Positions 22,560 to 34,109 of a stretch of DNA of 64,000 nucleotides are shown in pieces. Position 1 is the stretch's first letter, and each line of letters begins with the position of its first letter. A program made the position numbers and the translations under genes. The notes below the pieces were generated by a model. The model ran no database searches. It was not told the DNA's origin and saw nothing but the letters and a program-made list of their open reading frames with translations. The stretch is from NCBI GenBank assembly GCA_032433765.1, contig JAVIAB010000024.1, positions 13,348,578 to 13,412,577 of the forward strand. Direction: 5' to 3'. The DNA is from Megaustenia siamemsis. Its lineage: Eukaryota; Mollusca; Gastropoda; Stylommatophora; Ariophantidae.

Positions 22560-22995
22560 AGGGCGTGGATGTTCCGGTCAATATGGTGGATAGGTGGCAG
22601 CAACCATTAAAGGCTATGTCTGAAAAGTGTTCCTTATTGCAGTTTCCTCGTATTCCAACTTCGGCTTGTTGCAGGAGCTACTTAGTTAAGTGCTATGTGC
22701 ACACCGTGAGCTGTGTGTTTCATTTGTTTTGATCGTGTTTCGATATTCCGATTATTTACGATGAATGGTGATATCGTATACAAGGAATAGTTGGTTGTGT
22801 TCACTTTCTGTGCGGTTTCGTCTTATGTCTTTTGGCGTGTGCTGGAACTGCTATGATGGGGATTACAGCTACCTTTCTTTATTTGGGAGATGAGAGTTAG
22901 TATTTCAGATGATTTCACTGGCACGGGCGGTTGAGCAATTATGGATTTTAATTCGTTTGCAGTGGTACCGGGGCCTTCCACAACAATAACAATAA
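22560..22995 (+). repeat. Interspersed repeat family A, longest copy
   Basis: It extends further left than the other plus copies, from ATATGGTGGATAGGTGGCAG (22580), and ends near CCTTCCACAACAATAACA. The left extension also matches the minus copy at 44330-44700. Confidence 0.75.
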
Positions 22996-23029
22996 CAGGT
23001 CAAAACTGTGGACGCCAGAAAGGAGCGAC

Positions 23030-23180
23030 GCGCTGGAAAACACAGACGAATAACAAATCGACAGAGAGCTAGATTCATCAATCCCCATACACTGAGGGAT
23101 ATAATGGTGAAGAGAAGTGAGCACTTATGGGCATGTTCGACGTGCAATGTGGATGATCGGATGACTAAACTAAAGTAAAC
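23030..23180 (+). repeat. Interspersed repeat family E copy
   Basis: It contains GAGCACTTATGGGCATGTTC and ends GACTAAACTAAAGTAAAC. Related segments lie at 32955-33050 (plus), 50995-51235 (minus) and 63415-63560 (minus). The longest copy reads EHLWACPECNDDDP in one frame, perhaps a remnant of a coding region. Confidence 0.5.
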
Positions 23181-23685
23181 TACTCAGGATAAGCTAATGA
23201 GTGATGCACCTTCCTTCGATATCCATTCTGTACACACAAGCTGCCAGCATAAAGGGTGGACGATCGACTAGGTAGACAACGGTCTCAAAGGCAGGAGCTG
23301 CAACGGCCGGTATCGGGCTCATGCAACAAAACGGACCTAAGGTGGCAAGTGGCCAGAATCAATTGGGAAACAACAGGTAGCAACTAATTATAAACTGTCG
23401 AGAAATCATGACAGTCAACAGCGAATAAATCGCAAAGATCTGATGGTAAGACCATCAAACTTGGCAGATCAAACATGCGAACTGAGGTAGTGGAGGTTTA
23501 AACACTGGATTTATTACAGCTATAGTACAACAACACCCAAAATAATAGTTCTCATAAAGAAGCTTCAGTTTTCTATATATCTAAGTCCAACACGCTCTGT
23601 ACGCAAGGATAGTTCGATATCAATAGTGTTACTTGCCATTATATCAATAATATATTTGAAGACCTTAGATCATTAATACCATTCA

Positions 23686-23978
23686 TCATCATGTGCCAAT
23701 GGTTGGCGTAGACGAACATGTCCCTCCACAATCTTCTATCTACAGTATCAGTTCTGTTGTTGACTGTTTTCCATGCCATGACACCAAGCTATCCATTATT
23801 TTCTCTCTTTGTCATCAGCGATCTCTCTTTCCTTTTATTTTGGGAGATGTAACCAAGTCTCATAACTTTCATCTTCTCATGATGTGCCCGAAAAATGTTG
23901 ATTGTTTCTTTCTGATGTTTTTAGGAGTTCCTTTTTGTGTTGGCCTCTTTGAGAATTTCCTCATTGGTCTTTTTGATA
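23686..23978 (-). mobile_element. LINE family 3, short insertion in the 43-bp satellite
   Basis: Family 3 3' end on the minus strand with the (CAT)n tail at 23685-23693. Both sides carry ATACCAT (23677-23683 and 23976-23982), a possible 7-bp TSD. Confidence 0.75.
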
Positions 23979-24072
23979 CCATAACATCAACAATAAATTT
24001 CAGGACCTTGGATCATAGATACCATTACATTAACAATATATTTGATGGCCTTAGATGATCATAGATGTCATT

Positions 24073-26600
24073 CGTCATCATCGAGTGCCTTCTCCGCAAC
24101 GAAGGTTGGCTACCATGGAGCCCCATTCTGCTCTGTCTCTTGCTTTGATGGTGCAGGTTGTCATAGACTGATGTGTCCATCTTTTGATGTTACTCGTCCA
24201 TGTTAGTCTTGGTCTGCCTCTGCCTCTTTTACCTTGTATTTTCCCCTCCAGGATTACTTTTAGTAGGCTGTTGTGTCTTTTAACATGCCCCAAAAATCGC
24301 ATTTGTCTTGTTTGAATTGTGCTTAGTAGTTCTCTTTTCATTTTTAGTTGTTTTAAGACTTCATCGTTTGTTTTCTTTTCCTTCCATCTAATTCTACCTA
24401 TTCTTTTATATATCCACATTTCAAAGGCGTCAATTCTCTGTTCTGTTTTCTTGTCTAATGTCCATGTTTCTGCACCATATAGGAATATTGAGAAGATGTA
24501 ACATTTTGCTATTCTTAGTTTTAGCCCTGGTGTTATTTGTTTTGATGTTAATATGTTCTTCATGACATTAAAATTACTTTTTGCTATTCCTAATCTTTTG
24601 TTTATTTCAGTTGTACATTTTCCATCACTGGTTATAGTATTTCCAATGTAGTTGTAGTTCTGAACTGTCTGCAGGTCTATTCCTTCTATTTCGATATCCA
24701 CTTGTGGGTTTTGAGTGTCTTCTTTGTTTATGATCATAGTTTTAGTCTTTTTGATATTCATTCTAGTCCATATTTTTTGCTTGTCATGTTTATTTCATTA
24801 AGTAATTGTTGTAGATCTTTAGGATTTTCTGCTAGTAGTACAGTATCGTCAGCATATCTTAGGTTATTGATTATCTTTCTGTTAATTTGTAGGCCTGGCA
24901 TCTCTATGATGTTTTTAAAAATTTGCTCAGTGTATAGATTGAACAAGCTTGGTGATAGGATGCATCCTTGTCTTACTGCTCTTTTTCTATCAATGGGTGT
25001 AGAGAACTCTTTGTTATATTTTATTATTGCTGTTTGCTCCCAGTATAGATTACATATTAGTCGTATGTCCATGTCATCTAGATGTATCTCTTTTAGGCAT
25101 TCTATAAGTTGTTTGTGGTGTACTCTATCAAAAGCTGTGGTGTAGTCTATGAAGCAGGCATATATTGCTTTGTTTACTTCTGTGTATTTTTCGATTAATG
25201 TTCTCATGCAGAATATGGCTTCTTTTGTCCCGCTATTTTTCCTAAATCCAAATTGCTGCTCATCTAATTCAGTATTGATTATTCTGAATCCTTCCTTGTA
25301 TAACTTTTAGCAAGATTTTTGTAACATGGCTCATTAGGCTTATTGTTCTAAGTCACTGCATTCAAGCATTCTTTAGCAATGCAGATTTTTGTAACATGGC
25401 TCATTAGGCTTATTGTTCTAAAGTCACTGCATTCAACTGCACCATTCTTTTTAGGCAATGCAATGAAAGTTGATGTTTTTAGTTCATTTGGTATGTATCG
25501 TGTATGGTATATGTCGTTGCATATGTCTGTAATCACTTCAATGCCAAAATCTTCTAGTGCCTGAATCATCTCTATCTGTATGCTATCAGGTCCTGCTGCT
25601 TTTTCATTTTTCATTGTTTTTATAGCTTTTTCCACTTCAGATTTTAAGATTTTATAGCCTGATGTACATTTTATAACTGGTTTCTTGTCCCTTTGATCCG
25701 GAAATAGTTTTGTTATATATTCCTGCCATATATCTATTTATATCCGTATTGTCTGTTAGCATTTTTTCCTTTTTTGTCTGCAATGTATCCACCTTCTGTT
25801 GCTTTTTTATTTTATTAGTCATTCTCTTTTTTATGTGTGCATTCCTCTTAAGTCTTGTCTGCTTTCCATAGTTTCTATTTCTATACATTTTTGGCTGAGC
25901 CAGTCTTCTTTTGCCATTTTGCACATTTTGCGTATTTCACTTTCTATTTTATTGTATTTGGCAGTGTTCTTCGCTTGTCTCATTTATTCCATTTTTTCTA
26001 AGATGGTGTTAGTTATCCATTTTTGTTTGTTGTTCTTTTCTCTTTTGGGTAAGGTCTCGCAGTTTCTTGTATGCTTTTCTTTATGCATTGCCATTTGGTT
26101 GTTACTTTTTCACCAGGAATTTCTCTTCTGTATTGTTCAATTCCTTCTTCTAGCAGCATCTGGTATGTGTTCTTTACTTGTATTGTATAGGTATTTTAAA
26201 TATCTTTTTGATTTAAAGCTGTTATATCTAGTGGATTTGTTGATGGATAAGACGTTTGCTTGTTTTCTTTTTTGTTTGATTTTATTTTAATCATTACATG
26301 ATTGTGATCTGAATTAATCTGCTCCTGGGTAGGTTTTGGCTTTCTTTACGCTGTTACGGAAATGTTCTTTTATCATTATGTAATCTATTTGATTCCTCTT
26401 CTTATCTGCAGGGCTTTTCCATGTGTATAGTTTCCTTTTCTCTTGCTCAAAGTAGGTGTTACATATTATCAGCCTGTTTTCTTCACAGAATTGTATTAAT
26501 CTTTCTCCTCTGTCATTTATTTTTCCTAAACCATGACTTCCTATAATGGTCTTATATATACATTTTCCTACTTTAGCGTTCATGTCACCCATTACAATCA
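24073..26600 (-). mobile_element. LINE family 2, longest copy (endonuclease part plus RT)
   Basis: From right to left it encodes part of the endonuclease (VMGDMNAKVGKCIY, NRLIICNTYF), the RT N-terminal region (KAAGPDSIQIEMIQALEDFG), CFIDYTTAFDRVHHKQLI, VRQGCILSPSLFNLYTEQIF and the catalytic NLRYADDTVLLAE. The full C-terminal domain follows (AETWTLDKKTEQRI, GHVKRHNSLLKVILEGK). It is truncated inside the endonuclease. A perfect TSD, AGATGTCATT, lies at 24063-24072 and 26601-26610, so the insertion is fairly recent even though several frameshifts break the protein. One local duplication of ~60 bp sits near 25315-25435 (TAACATGGCTCATTAGGC twice). Confidence 0.92.
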
Positions 26601-27399
26601 AGATGTCATTACCTCAACAATATATTGAAGACCTTAGATCATAGACGCCATTACCTCAACAATATATTTGAAGACCTTAGATCATAGACGCCATTACCTC
26701 AACAATATATTTGAAGACCTTAGATCATAGACGCCATTACCTCAACAATATATTTGAAGACCTTAGATCATAGAGGCCATTACCTCAACAATATATTTGA
26801 AGGCCTTAGATCATAGACGCCATTACCTCAACAATATATTTGAGGACCTTAGATCATAGACGCCATTACCTCAACAATATATTTGAGGACCTTAGATCAT
26901 AGACGCCATTACCTAAACAATATATTTGAGGACCTTAGATCATAGACACCATTACCTCAACAATATATTTTAGGACCTTAGATCATAGACGCCATTACCT
27001 CAACAATATATTTGAGGACCTTAGATCATAGACTTAAATTGTAATACAACACAAGGTCTAAATAATTCAGTAAATTTGAACTTCATGTATTCATAGGCCC
27101 TAAATGTTAGCGTGACAAGATACACGTCACTGGTAGGTTTTGTGAATCAGTGATTTATAAGATGTTCGTGCAAGGCAGGTTTTAGACATTTGATAGAGGA
27201 TGTGTATAGACTGTACTTAAAATTATGGAAATGTTAGAGGTCTTTATTTTGTGTTATGATTCTTTTACCTGTAACTGTAATGTTCTACATAACAATAACC
27301 AACTCTATTGTTTTACTTCTTTGTCGCGACAATGTTGAAGAAAATATCTGCAGAGATGAAACAACAAATACATAGAAAAAAAAAACGGTATGGTTAACA

Positions 27400-27740
27400 C
27401 GGCTGTTAACGACACAAATTAGAACTACATTTCGGCTCAACAGGCCTTCAGCAGGAACATACATACATACAACACGCATACAGATATGTTGTTAAAATAT
27501 AACAAAAATAATACTAATAATAATTATTTCGAACAAGAATAAGAGTTTTAATTTTTGGTATTTATTTTATTTTTATAGTAATTTTTCAATCTATTTCGAA
27601 ATTCTTATTTATTTATTATTTATAGTTTCTTTTTAAAAATACATATTTGTGTGTGTGTTGTATGTTTGTTCCTGATGAAGGTCTAGTGAGCCATAACGCT
27701 GTTCTAATTTGTGTCGTCTACTTATTAAGTAAAGCTTTAA
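27400..27740. repeat. Inverted pair of CTGATGAAGG-type segments
   Basis: The minus strand of 27405-27480 and the plus strand of 27650-27735 share GTTCCTGMTGAAGG and GTTCTAATTTGTGTCGT, about 170 bp apart. Each resembles the conserved motif in the inverted-repeat element at 54143-54873. The core GAAAC is preserved only partly, as GAAAT in one copy and ATAAC in the other. Confidence 0.5.
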
Positions 27741-27865
27741 CCACACTGTTTTTCTCTTTGTTTTTTTTTTCTATTTACTTTTTCTCATTTCTCCTTACAA
27801 TTAGTTTCACTGCAGCTTCGAATTTTTATGTATTTCTTCGCTTTAACTCTTGAAGGCCTACAAAA

Positions 27866-28183
27866 AATCACTGGAACCTGTAGAAGTTTATTTTTACTAA
27901 AGAAGAATACCATGGACAGCTAAGAAGAGTAATGAAAACGTTCTGAAAGAGGCCAAAGCAAAAAGAGAGCTAATTTCCAATGTTAGGAAGAAACACTCAT
28001 TATATTTTGGTCATGTAATAAGAGAGAGAACAACTGGAATATAGATAGAGAAAGCAAAGAGAAAATATACCAGACAGCTTAAAGAATGGTTTGGCAGAAG
28101 GTCAACAACAGAAATGGTAAATAAATGTCGATATCGAAAGAGACATGATCACCCACGCCAGCAGACCCGGTACTTGATGATGA
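27866..28183 (+). mobile_element. LINE family 1, decayed
   Basis: It retains AKKSNENVLKEAKAKRELIS-like and FGRRSTTEMVN-like coding in shifted frames and ends CTTGATGATGATG. A ~40-bp deletion near 28040 removes part of the KIEGRRDRG region. Confidence 0.75.
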
Positions 28184-28346
28184 TGAACTCTTGAAGAATT
28201 ATCATAACCTCCTAACAACTATTAGGAAATATATTCTTTACTTGTACATTTAACAACAGTTTCAATAGAGTTAATAAAGTCTGTAGCTGAACATAAGCTC
28301 ATCAACAAAGAATAACATATTTAAAAATCTATTTTGGGACCATTAA

Positions 28347-28982
28347 CTCTCTCAGTACGGAGGGTTTTTATCAGTTTAGTGGTAGAGATTTCAGAGACAA
28401 AACTGTCATATTTAAACAAAAATATTTTAGTTAAAATGTCTATATTTATGTAACACTTAACGTATTATATATGCGTTTTAGATAATTAAATATATGTAAC
28501 ACTTAACGTATTATATATGCGTTTTTAGATAATTAAATATATGTAACACTTAACACATTATATATGCATTTTTAGATAATTAAATATATGTGACACTTAA
28601 CGTATTATATATGCATTTTTAGATAATTAAATATATGTAACACTTAACACATTATATATGCATTTTTAGATAATTAAATATATGTAACACTTAACACATT
28701 ATATATGCATTTTTAGATAATTAAATATATGTAACACTAACACATTATATATGCATTTTTAGATAATTAAATATATGTAACACTTAACACATTATATATG
28801 CATTTTTAGATAATTAAATACGGGCTTAGATTTCACCAATACAAAGATGATACAAGCCATGTAAAAAAGAATATTTTTGATAACCGTTTACACTTATCAA
28901 ATTGAGCGTGACGCACTGTGCGGCTAAACATACATGACCAAAATCGGCATGACACATGATGCGTTGAAACGTACGGAACGAG
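28347..28982 (-). mobile_element. TTAA-flanked non-autonomous DNA element, copy 1
   Basis: It is flanked by TTAA on both sides (28343-28346 and 28983-28986). The ends CTCTCTCAGTACG and CTCGTTCCGTACG are imperfect inverted repeats. TTAA targets with CTCTTT-like ends suggest piggyBac-type mobilisation (inference). Its orientation is opposite to the copies at 42944 and 46160, established by aligned internal sequence (GTTTAGCCGCACAGTGCGTC). It carries a 47-bp minisatellite. Confidence 0.75.
28438..28820. repeat. 47-bp minisatellite inside the TTAA element (~8 units)
   Basis: The unit contains TAATTAAATATATGTAACAC and TTATATATGC. The minus-strand unit corresponds to a single-copy stretch in the sister elements (about 46733-46785), so it arose by amplification of internal sequence. 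Confidence 0.85.
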
Positions 28983-29058
28983 TTAATGGTAGCTTTACAA
29001 ACATTGACCGATGAAAGAACAATTATTTTCCACTAAAAAAAAACGTTTTCTATTTCAG

Positions 29059-29079
29059 CACTTGCCAGTAACACAAAAC
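29059..29079 (+). CDS. Candidate microexon 4 (21 bp, HLPVTQN)
   Basis: The acceptor ACGTTTTCTATTTCAG and donor GTAAGCAATG enclose 21 bp open in phase 0. It lies 76 bp beyond the end of the TTAA element. Confidence 0.5.
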
Positions 29080-29334
29080 GTAAGCAATGTGATTCAGAAA
29101 TGGGATTGCGTAACGCATTCTAGATTATGTGCGGCCCAATATTATCCATTAATTGTTATATAGAATAAAGAAATGAAATACACACACGTATGAGGTATTC
29201 ATACATTTTCATATGTGGTGCATGCCTGTGTATAAAGAAATCTGTCATATTTAGGTTATTTAAAAAAAAAATTCAAAACACTAACACAATAACACACTAC
29301 AACATAGTATAACAAAATATTTATTTATTTTGTT

Positions 29335-29527
29335 TTTTGCTTTCGCCAGCTTTTAGCCTTTGACGAAGTCACTAGAGAATCTAGGAAAGGAATTGTGCGT
29401 GTTAATCCGTTTTTCCCTGGCAACCGAGGCGCCTCGCCGCACAGGCAGATAACTCCATCTTTGGTGGTACTCATATGTTCCGTCGATAAGTAATTGATGG
29501 TTCAAGCAGGGCCTCGCTGCTGAGAGC
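29335..29527 (-). repeat. Interspersed repeat family C, copy 2
   Basis: Minus-strand copy containing GTTGCCAGGGAAAAACGG and GCCTCGCCGCACAGGC. Its right-hand 124 bp (29404-29527) is repeated directly after the LINE that follows. Confidence 0.75.
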
Positions 29528-31494
29528 CAACATCTCTAAAACAGTTTGTGGAACGAAGCTAAGAACAAGAGAAGGGAAAAAGTGCACCCTGTGGTGGAAC
29601 GAAACAATCAGAGAAGCAATTAAAGAAAAGAAAAAACTGTTTAAAAATTGGAGGGAGAACAAGAACCAAGAAAATATGAAAAATATGCCTTAGTTCGAAA
29701 AAGAGTTAAAATTTTGATCAAAGAAGCTATGCAAAATAATTGGACAGAATTCGGACAAAACATGAGCAGGGACTTCAAGACAGCCACAAGAGATTTCTAC
29801 AAAGCAGTAAAAGCCACAAGAGCGAGAAAAGAAAACCATGATCCTACTGAGCTGATAAATGACAAAGACGTACAGCCAATATCAAACAACCAATGTATGC
29901 AACAGAGATGGAAAGAATATTTTGAAGACCTGTTAAACATACCAACCATAAGACAACAAAAACCACGCTAGAACTCACACATACTGAACCCAACATCAAG
30001 AAAGAGGAAATCGAAGATGTAATCAAATATGTACCAAGAAATAAAGCACCGGGGATAGATAACATACCAATAGAAATTATAGCAGCAGCAGGAGAAACAG
30101 GAGTGCAATGCCTACACAGAATATTTAATGCAGCATGGTACCAACAACAAGCCCCAGAAGACTGGCAACAGGCAATCATCATACCAATATCGAAAATGAA
30201 ACGTAGCAAAAGAGACTGCAATCAATATAGAGGTATATCTCTTATCAGCCATGTAGGAAAGCTATACGCCAAAATCTTGGGAAAAAGGCTGAGACCAATG
30301 ATAGAACTACAGTTAAGCAATTCTCAAATACGGTTCCGAAAAAAAAACAGAGGATGTACTGACGCACTATTCACATTGAAACAGCTATCAGAAAAAAACG
30401 ACAGAACACAATCAAAACATATACATAGCCTTCATTGACCAGGAAAAAGCATTCGACAGAGTAAACAGAGAACAACTGTGGGAGATACTAACAACATACG
30501 GAGTAAGCCAACATCTAACCAACCTTATTGAAAGTCTCTACATCAACAGCAGCTGCAGGGTCAGAACAGCAGCAGGCTACACAGATCACTTCGAAGTTAG
30601 ATCAGGTGTAAGACAGGGGTGCGTACTATCCCCTCTACTGTTTATTACATACATGGACCATATATGCAAGCTAGCCAACCCATCAGAGACAGAGGAGATC
30701 AACGAGCTTTTATTTGCAGACGACCAGGCACTAATACATGAAACAATAGAAGACCTACAGGAACACTTCAACAAACGTAACATCTCAAGCACAAAATACA
30801 ACATGAAAATCAAAATCAACAAAACAGAAATCATGAATGTCGCCAAAAATAAACAGAACATCAACATAACTATAGAAGGCAAACAACTAAAACAAGTAGA
30901 GGAATTCAAATACCTAGGAAGTCTAATGACAAACGATAATTCTCAAACAGCAGAGATAGAATCAAGATGCAACAAAGCATGTCAAATCATCGGACAGTTA
31001 TCACCACTATTGTCCAACAAGGAAATAACTCTGCAGGCAAAACGAGCACTATACAATACAATCTTCATCCCAACGTTGTGCTACCAATGCCAGACCTGGA
31101 CCCTAGATGCAAGAATAATAAGAAAAATAACCTCTACAGATATTAAATGTGTTAGACGAATGATAAGAAACAGTCTGAGAGATAAGATTAGAAATGAAGA
31201 ACTGAGGAAAAAAGCTAGGAATAGCCCCCGACATAGAATATATAAAGAAACAGATACAATGATTTGGCCATGTGACAAGGCAGAAAGTACAAAACACAAC
31301 ACAACGAGCCTTCAATAAACGTTGTGAGAACACCAGACCCAAGGGTCGACCACGAAAAAGATGGGTCGATGGAATATTAGAAGCACTAGGAAACATAACA
31401 GCAGCAGAGGCGAACAGAAGAGCAAAAGACCGCAAATTATATCTCCCCTCGACGCTGAAAGGCAGATGAGAAAGGAAAGAGGAAGAAGAAGAAG
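29528..31494 (+). mobile_element. LINE family 4, long copy flanked by 124-bp direct repeats
   Basis: It encodes, in broken frames, the endonuclease-RT linker (NMSRDFKTATRDFYKAVKAT), APGIDNIPIEI, QKKNRGCTDALFTLKQ, CVLSPLLFITYMDHI and the catalytic LLFADDQALIHE (about 30705-30740). Then come NITIEGKQLKQVEEFKYLGS, QCQTWTLDARIIRK and the complete C-terminus (KGRPRKRWVDGILEALGN, stop at 31467). It ends GAGGAAGAAGAAG. It is the best reference for family 4 here. Frameshifts near 29970 and 30435, among others, inactivate it. Confidence 0.9.
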
Positions 31495-31915
31495 AATCCG
31501 TTTTTCCCTGGCAACCGAGGCGCCTCGCCGCACAGGCAGAGAACTCCATCTTTGGTGGTACTCATATGTTCCGTCGATAAGTAATTGCCGTTTCAAACAG
31601 GGCCTCGCTGCTGAGAGCAGGGCTGGTTGCCGCAGAGAGAAATCATACATAAAAATCCCAGCTGGTGCAGCCGAGATTTGAACCCACAACCTCGTTGTCT
31701 CGAGGCCAGTCTCCGGCCTCACAGAAGCGAAGATTCGCTTGAAACGTCAATTACTCATCGACGGAACAAAAGATGAGTACCTCTGGAGACGGAGTTATCT
31801 GCCTGTGGGGCGAGGGACTTTTGTGCACACGGCTGCCATGAAAAAACGGATGAACACGCAAAATTCAGTTCTAGTCTCTAGAGACTGTGCCAGAGCTGGC
31901 GAGTGCAACAAGAAA
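31495..31915. repeat. Family C pair (inverted) around a tRNA-like segment
   Basis: 31495-31618 is a minus copy and 31735-31915 a plus copy of family C. Between them, the minus strand of about 31630-31735 contains GTGGGTTCAAATCTCGGC followed by TGCACCA. This looks like the T-arm and 3' end of a tRNA-derived SINE head. The A-box part is not clear. Confidence 0.55.
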
Positions 31916-31965
31916 ATATTTTTTTAAGTAAAAAAATGTTTTAATTACTCATTCAAATTTTTTAG

Positions 31966-31995
31966 ATTGTCAAAATGTTGAATCTAATGATATGG
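31966..31995 (+). CDS. Candidate microexon 5 (30 bp, IVKMLNLMIW)
   Basis: The acceptor ATTCAAATTTTTTAG and donor GTAAGTAATATT enclose 30 bp open in phase 0. Phase 1 has a stop. If translated it adds a hydrophobic decapeptide. Confidence 0.5.
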
Positions 31996-32074
31996 GTAAG
32001 TAATATTAACTATGACTAGGAGTGACATGCATATCAATAAAGAAGTAAATATGTAAATGTATTTTATATCACAT

Positions 32075-32930
32075 ATTTGTATGTTATCAAAATTTTAGAA
32101 GGCATAAACGTAAACAGCAAAGATCTAAGAATAATAAAGAACATGTACTGGCAACAAACAGCGGCCATAAGAACTGGAAACCAATTGGGAATGTTTCAAC
32201 AAATAAAACAGGGTGTTAAACAAGGTTGTGTGCTGTCACCAGATTTGTTTAATATTTATAGTGAGATTATTTTTAGATCCATAAAGGGCATGCCTGGAAT
32301 AACAATTGGATGTCATAATATAAATAATCTAAGGTATGCTGATGATACGGGAGCCGCGATAGCTGGACTAAAAAGGATAAGGGGTAGGGTTCGATCCCAA
32401 ACGACGGCTTCCGGGTTCACCCAGCCTTAAATGGATACCTGATTTTTTTCTGGGAAAGTAAAGCGGCGCTGGCGTAATACCGACCACATTACCACGAAAA
32501 TCATTTGATGAATGTCTGTAAAAATTATAGTCACTAACACCATATTCCCTACACGCTACTTGTCGTGATGGGGGTACTTTACTTTACTTTTCTTCATACA
32601 ACAGTTATCTCAGGACCGCTTACAAAAAGACTGTTTACTCTCGCTCTTTATTTATTTATTTATTTTTTTGCTGATGATACAGTCTTCATCGTTAAGAGTG
32701 AACATGAGTTAAAATAAATGTTAGACATTAGTGAAGGAAAGCAAATGATGAAGGACTCAGCCTTAATAACAAAAATGACCTACGTGATGGTAGCAATAAA
32801 GAAAAATACTTCACAACAATGCACAATAAAGATAAGTGGAACCAAAATTAAAACAGGCAATTGAGGTCAAATATCTGTGAACAATGTTAAGATGGGAGAT
32901 GCCAGACATGAGAACTATGCAGAAAGTCAA
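32075..32930 (+). mobile_element. LINE family 5 RT fragment, split by SINE 1
   Basis: It encodes LRIIKNMYWQQTAAIRTGNQ, KQGVKQGCVLSPDLFNIYSE and NNLRYADDT at the catalytic box. It then resumes after the SINE at 32670 with ADDTVFIVKSEHEL. The sequence differs clearly from families 2 and 4. Confidence 0.85.
32349..32669 (+). mobile_element. SINE 1 inserted in the YADD codons of a LINE
   Basis: A SINE 1 body is followed by ~70 bp of extra sequence and a (TTTA)n tail (32645-32669). The perfect 11-bp TSD GCTGATGATAC lies at 32338-32348 and 32670-32680. Removing the insert restores the family 5 LINE frame around its active site. Confidence 0.9.
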
Positions 32931-32954
32931 AGAAGACTAACCAAGCAACACAAA

Positions 32955-33050
32955 GCTTGTATCGTAGTCGTTACAAGTATCTAGTTCCAGTGAGATCTGA
33001 GCGTTTATGGACTTGTCTGGTGTATAGTGAGGATGACTAAACTAAACTAA
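32955..33050 (+). repeat. Interspersed repeat family E copy
   Basis: It contains GAGCGTTTATGGACTTGTCT and ends GACTAAACTAAACTAAAC, matching the end of the copy at 23030-23180. Confidence 0.5.
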
Positions 33051-33054
33051 ACAG

Positions 33055-33975
33055 ATTATAACAGAAAATAATTATGTACAAATAATAATTATGTACAGAT
33101 TATAATTATGTACAGATTATAATTATGTACAGATTATAATTATGTACAGATTATAATTATGTACAGATTATAATTATGTACAGATTATAACTATGCACTG
33201 AATATAATTATGTACATATATAATTATGCACAGATTATGACTTGTTAGGATTATAATTATGTACAGATTATAATTATGTACAGATTATAATTATGTGCAG
33301 ATTATAATTGTGTACAGATTATAATTATGTGCAGATTATAATTATGTGCAGATTATAATTATGTACAGATTATAATTATGTGCAGATTATAACTATGTAC
33401 AGGTTATAATTATGTACATATTATAATTATTCACAGATTATAATTATGTACAGATTATAACTATGTATTGATTATAGCTATATACAGGTTATAATTGCGT
33501 AAAGATAATAACAATGTACATATTATAATTATGTACATATTATAATTGTGTATAGATAATAACCACGTACAGATTATAATTATGTACAGATTATAATTAT
33601 GCACAGATTATAATTATTACAGATTATAACTATGTACAGATTATAATTATGTACATATTATAATTATGTACAGATTATAATTATGCACAGATTATAATTA
33701 TGTGCAGATTATAACTATGTGCAGATTATAAGTATGCACAGATTATAATTATGCACAGATTATAATTATGTATTGATTATAGATATGTACAGATTATAAT
33801 TGTGTATAGATAATAACCACGTACTTATTATAATTTTGTACAGATTATAATTATGTACAGAATTTAACTATGTACATAGCATAATTATGTGCAGATTATA
33901 ATTATATACAGATTATAAGTATGTGCTGATTATAGCTATGTAAAGATTATATAGATAATAACAATGTACATATTA
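33055..33975. repeat. 17-bp satellite (~50 units)
   Basis: The unit is approximately ATTATAATTATGTACAG with many point variants (TGCAG, TATTG). Its AT-rich, partly self-complementary core could form small hairpins. Confidence 0.9.
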
Positions 33976-34109
33976 CAATTATAGAACTGAACAATAAAGT
34001 ACAGGAACTAAAATTTCAGCGACAAACAGTTGTAATCATAAAGTGGTGGGAAGATAGAGATGGCCGGGAGATGCCTCGGGAGAGTGGCAGTGGAGAGAAC
34101 ACATTGGTG

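Larger units (their letters stand above)
23600..27031. repeat. 43-bp satellite split by two LINEs; main array 26611-27031
   Basis: The unit contains ATATATTTGAAGACCTTAG and ATCATAGACGCCATTACC. About ten nearly identical units lie at 26611-27031. Diverged units flank both LINE insertions, at 23600-23685 and 23980-24072, so one array was broken up. Confidence 0.9.

Noticed and set aside
26611..27031. CRISPR-like regular repeats
   Set aside because: Units are contiguous with no unique spacers, there are no cas genes, and the context is eukaryotic. The same applies to all arrays here.
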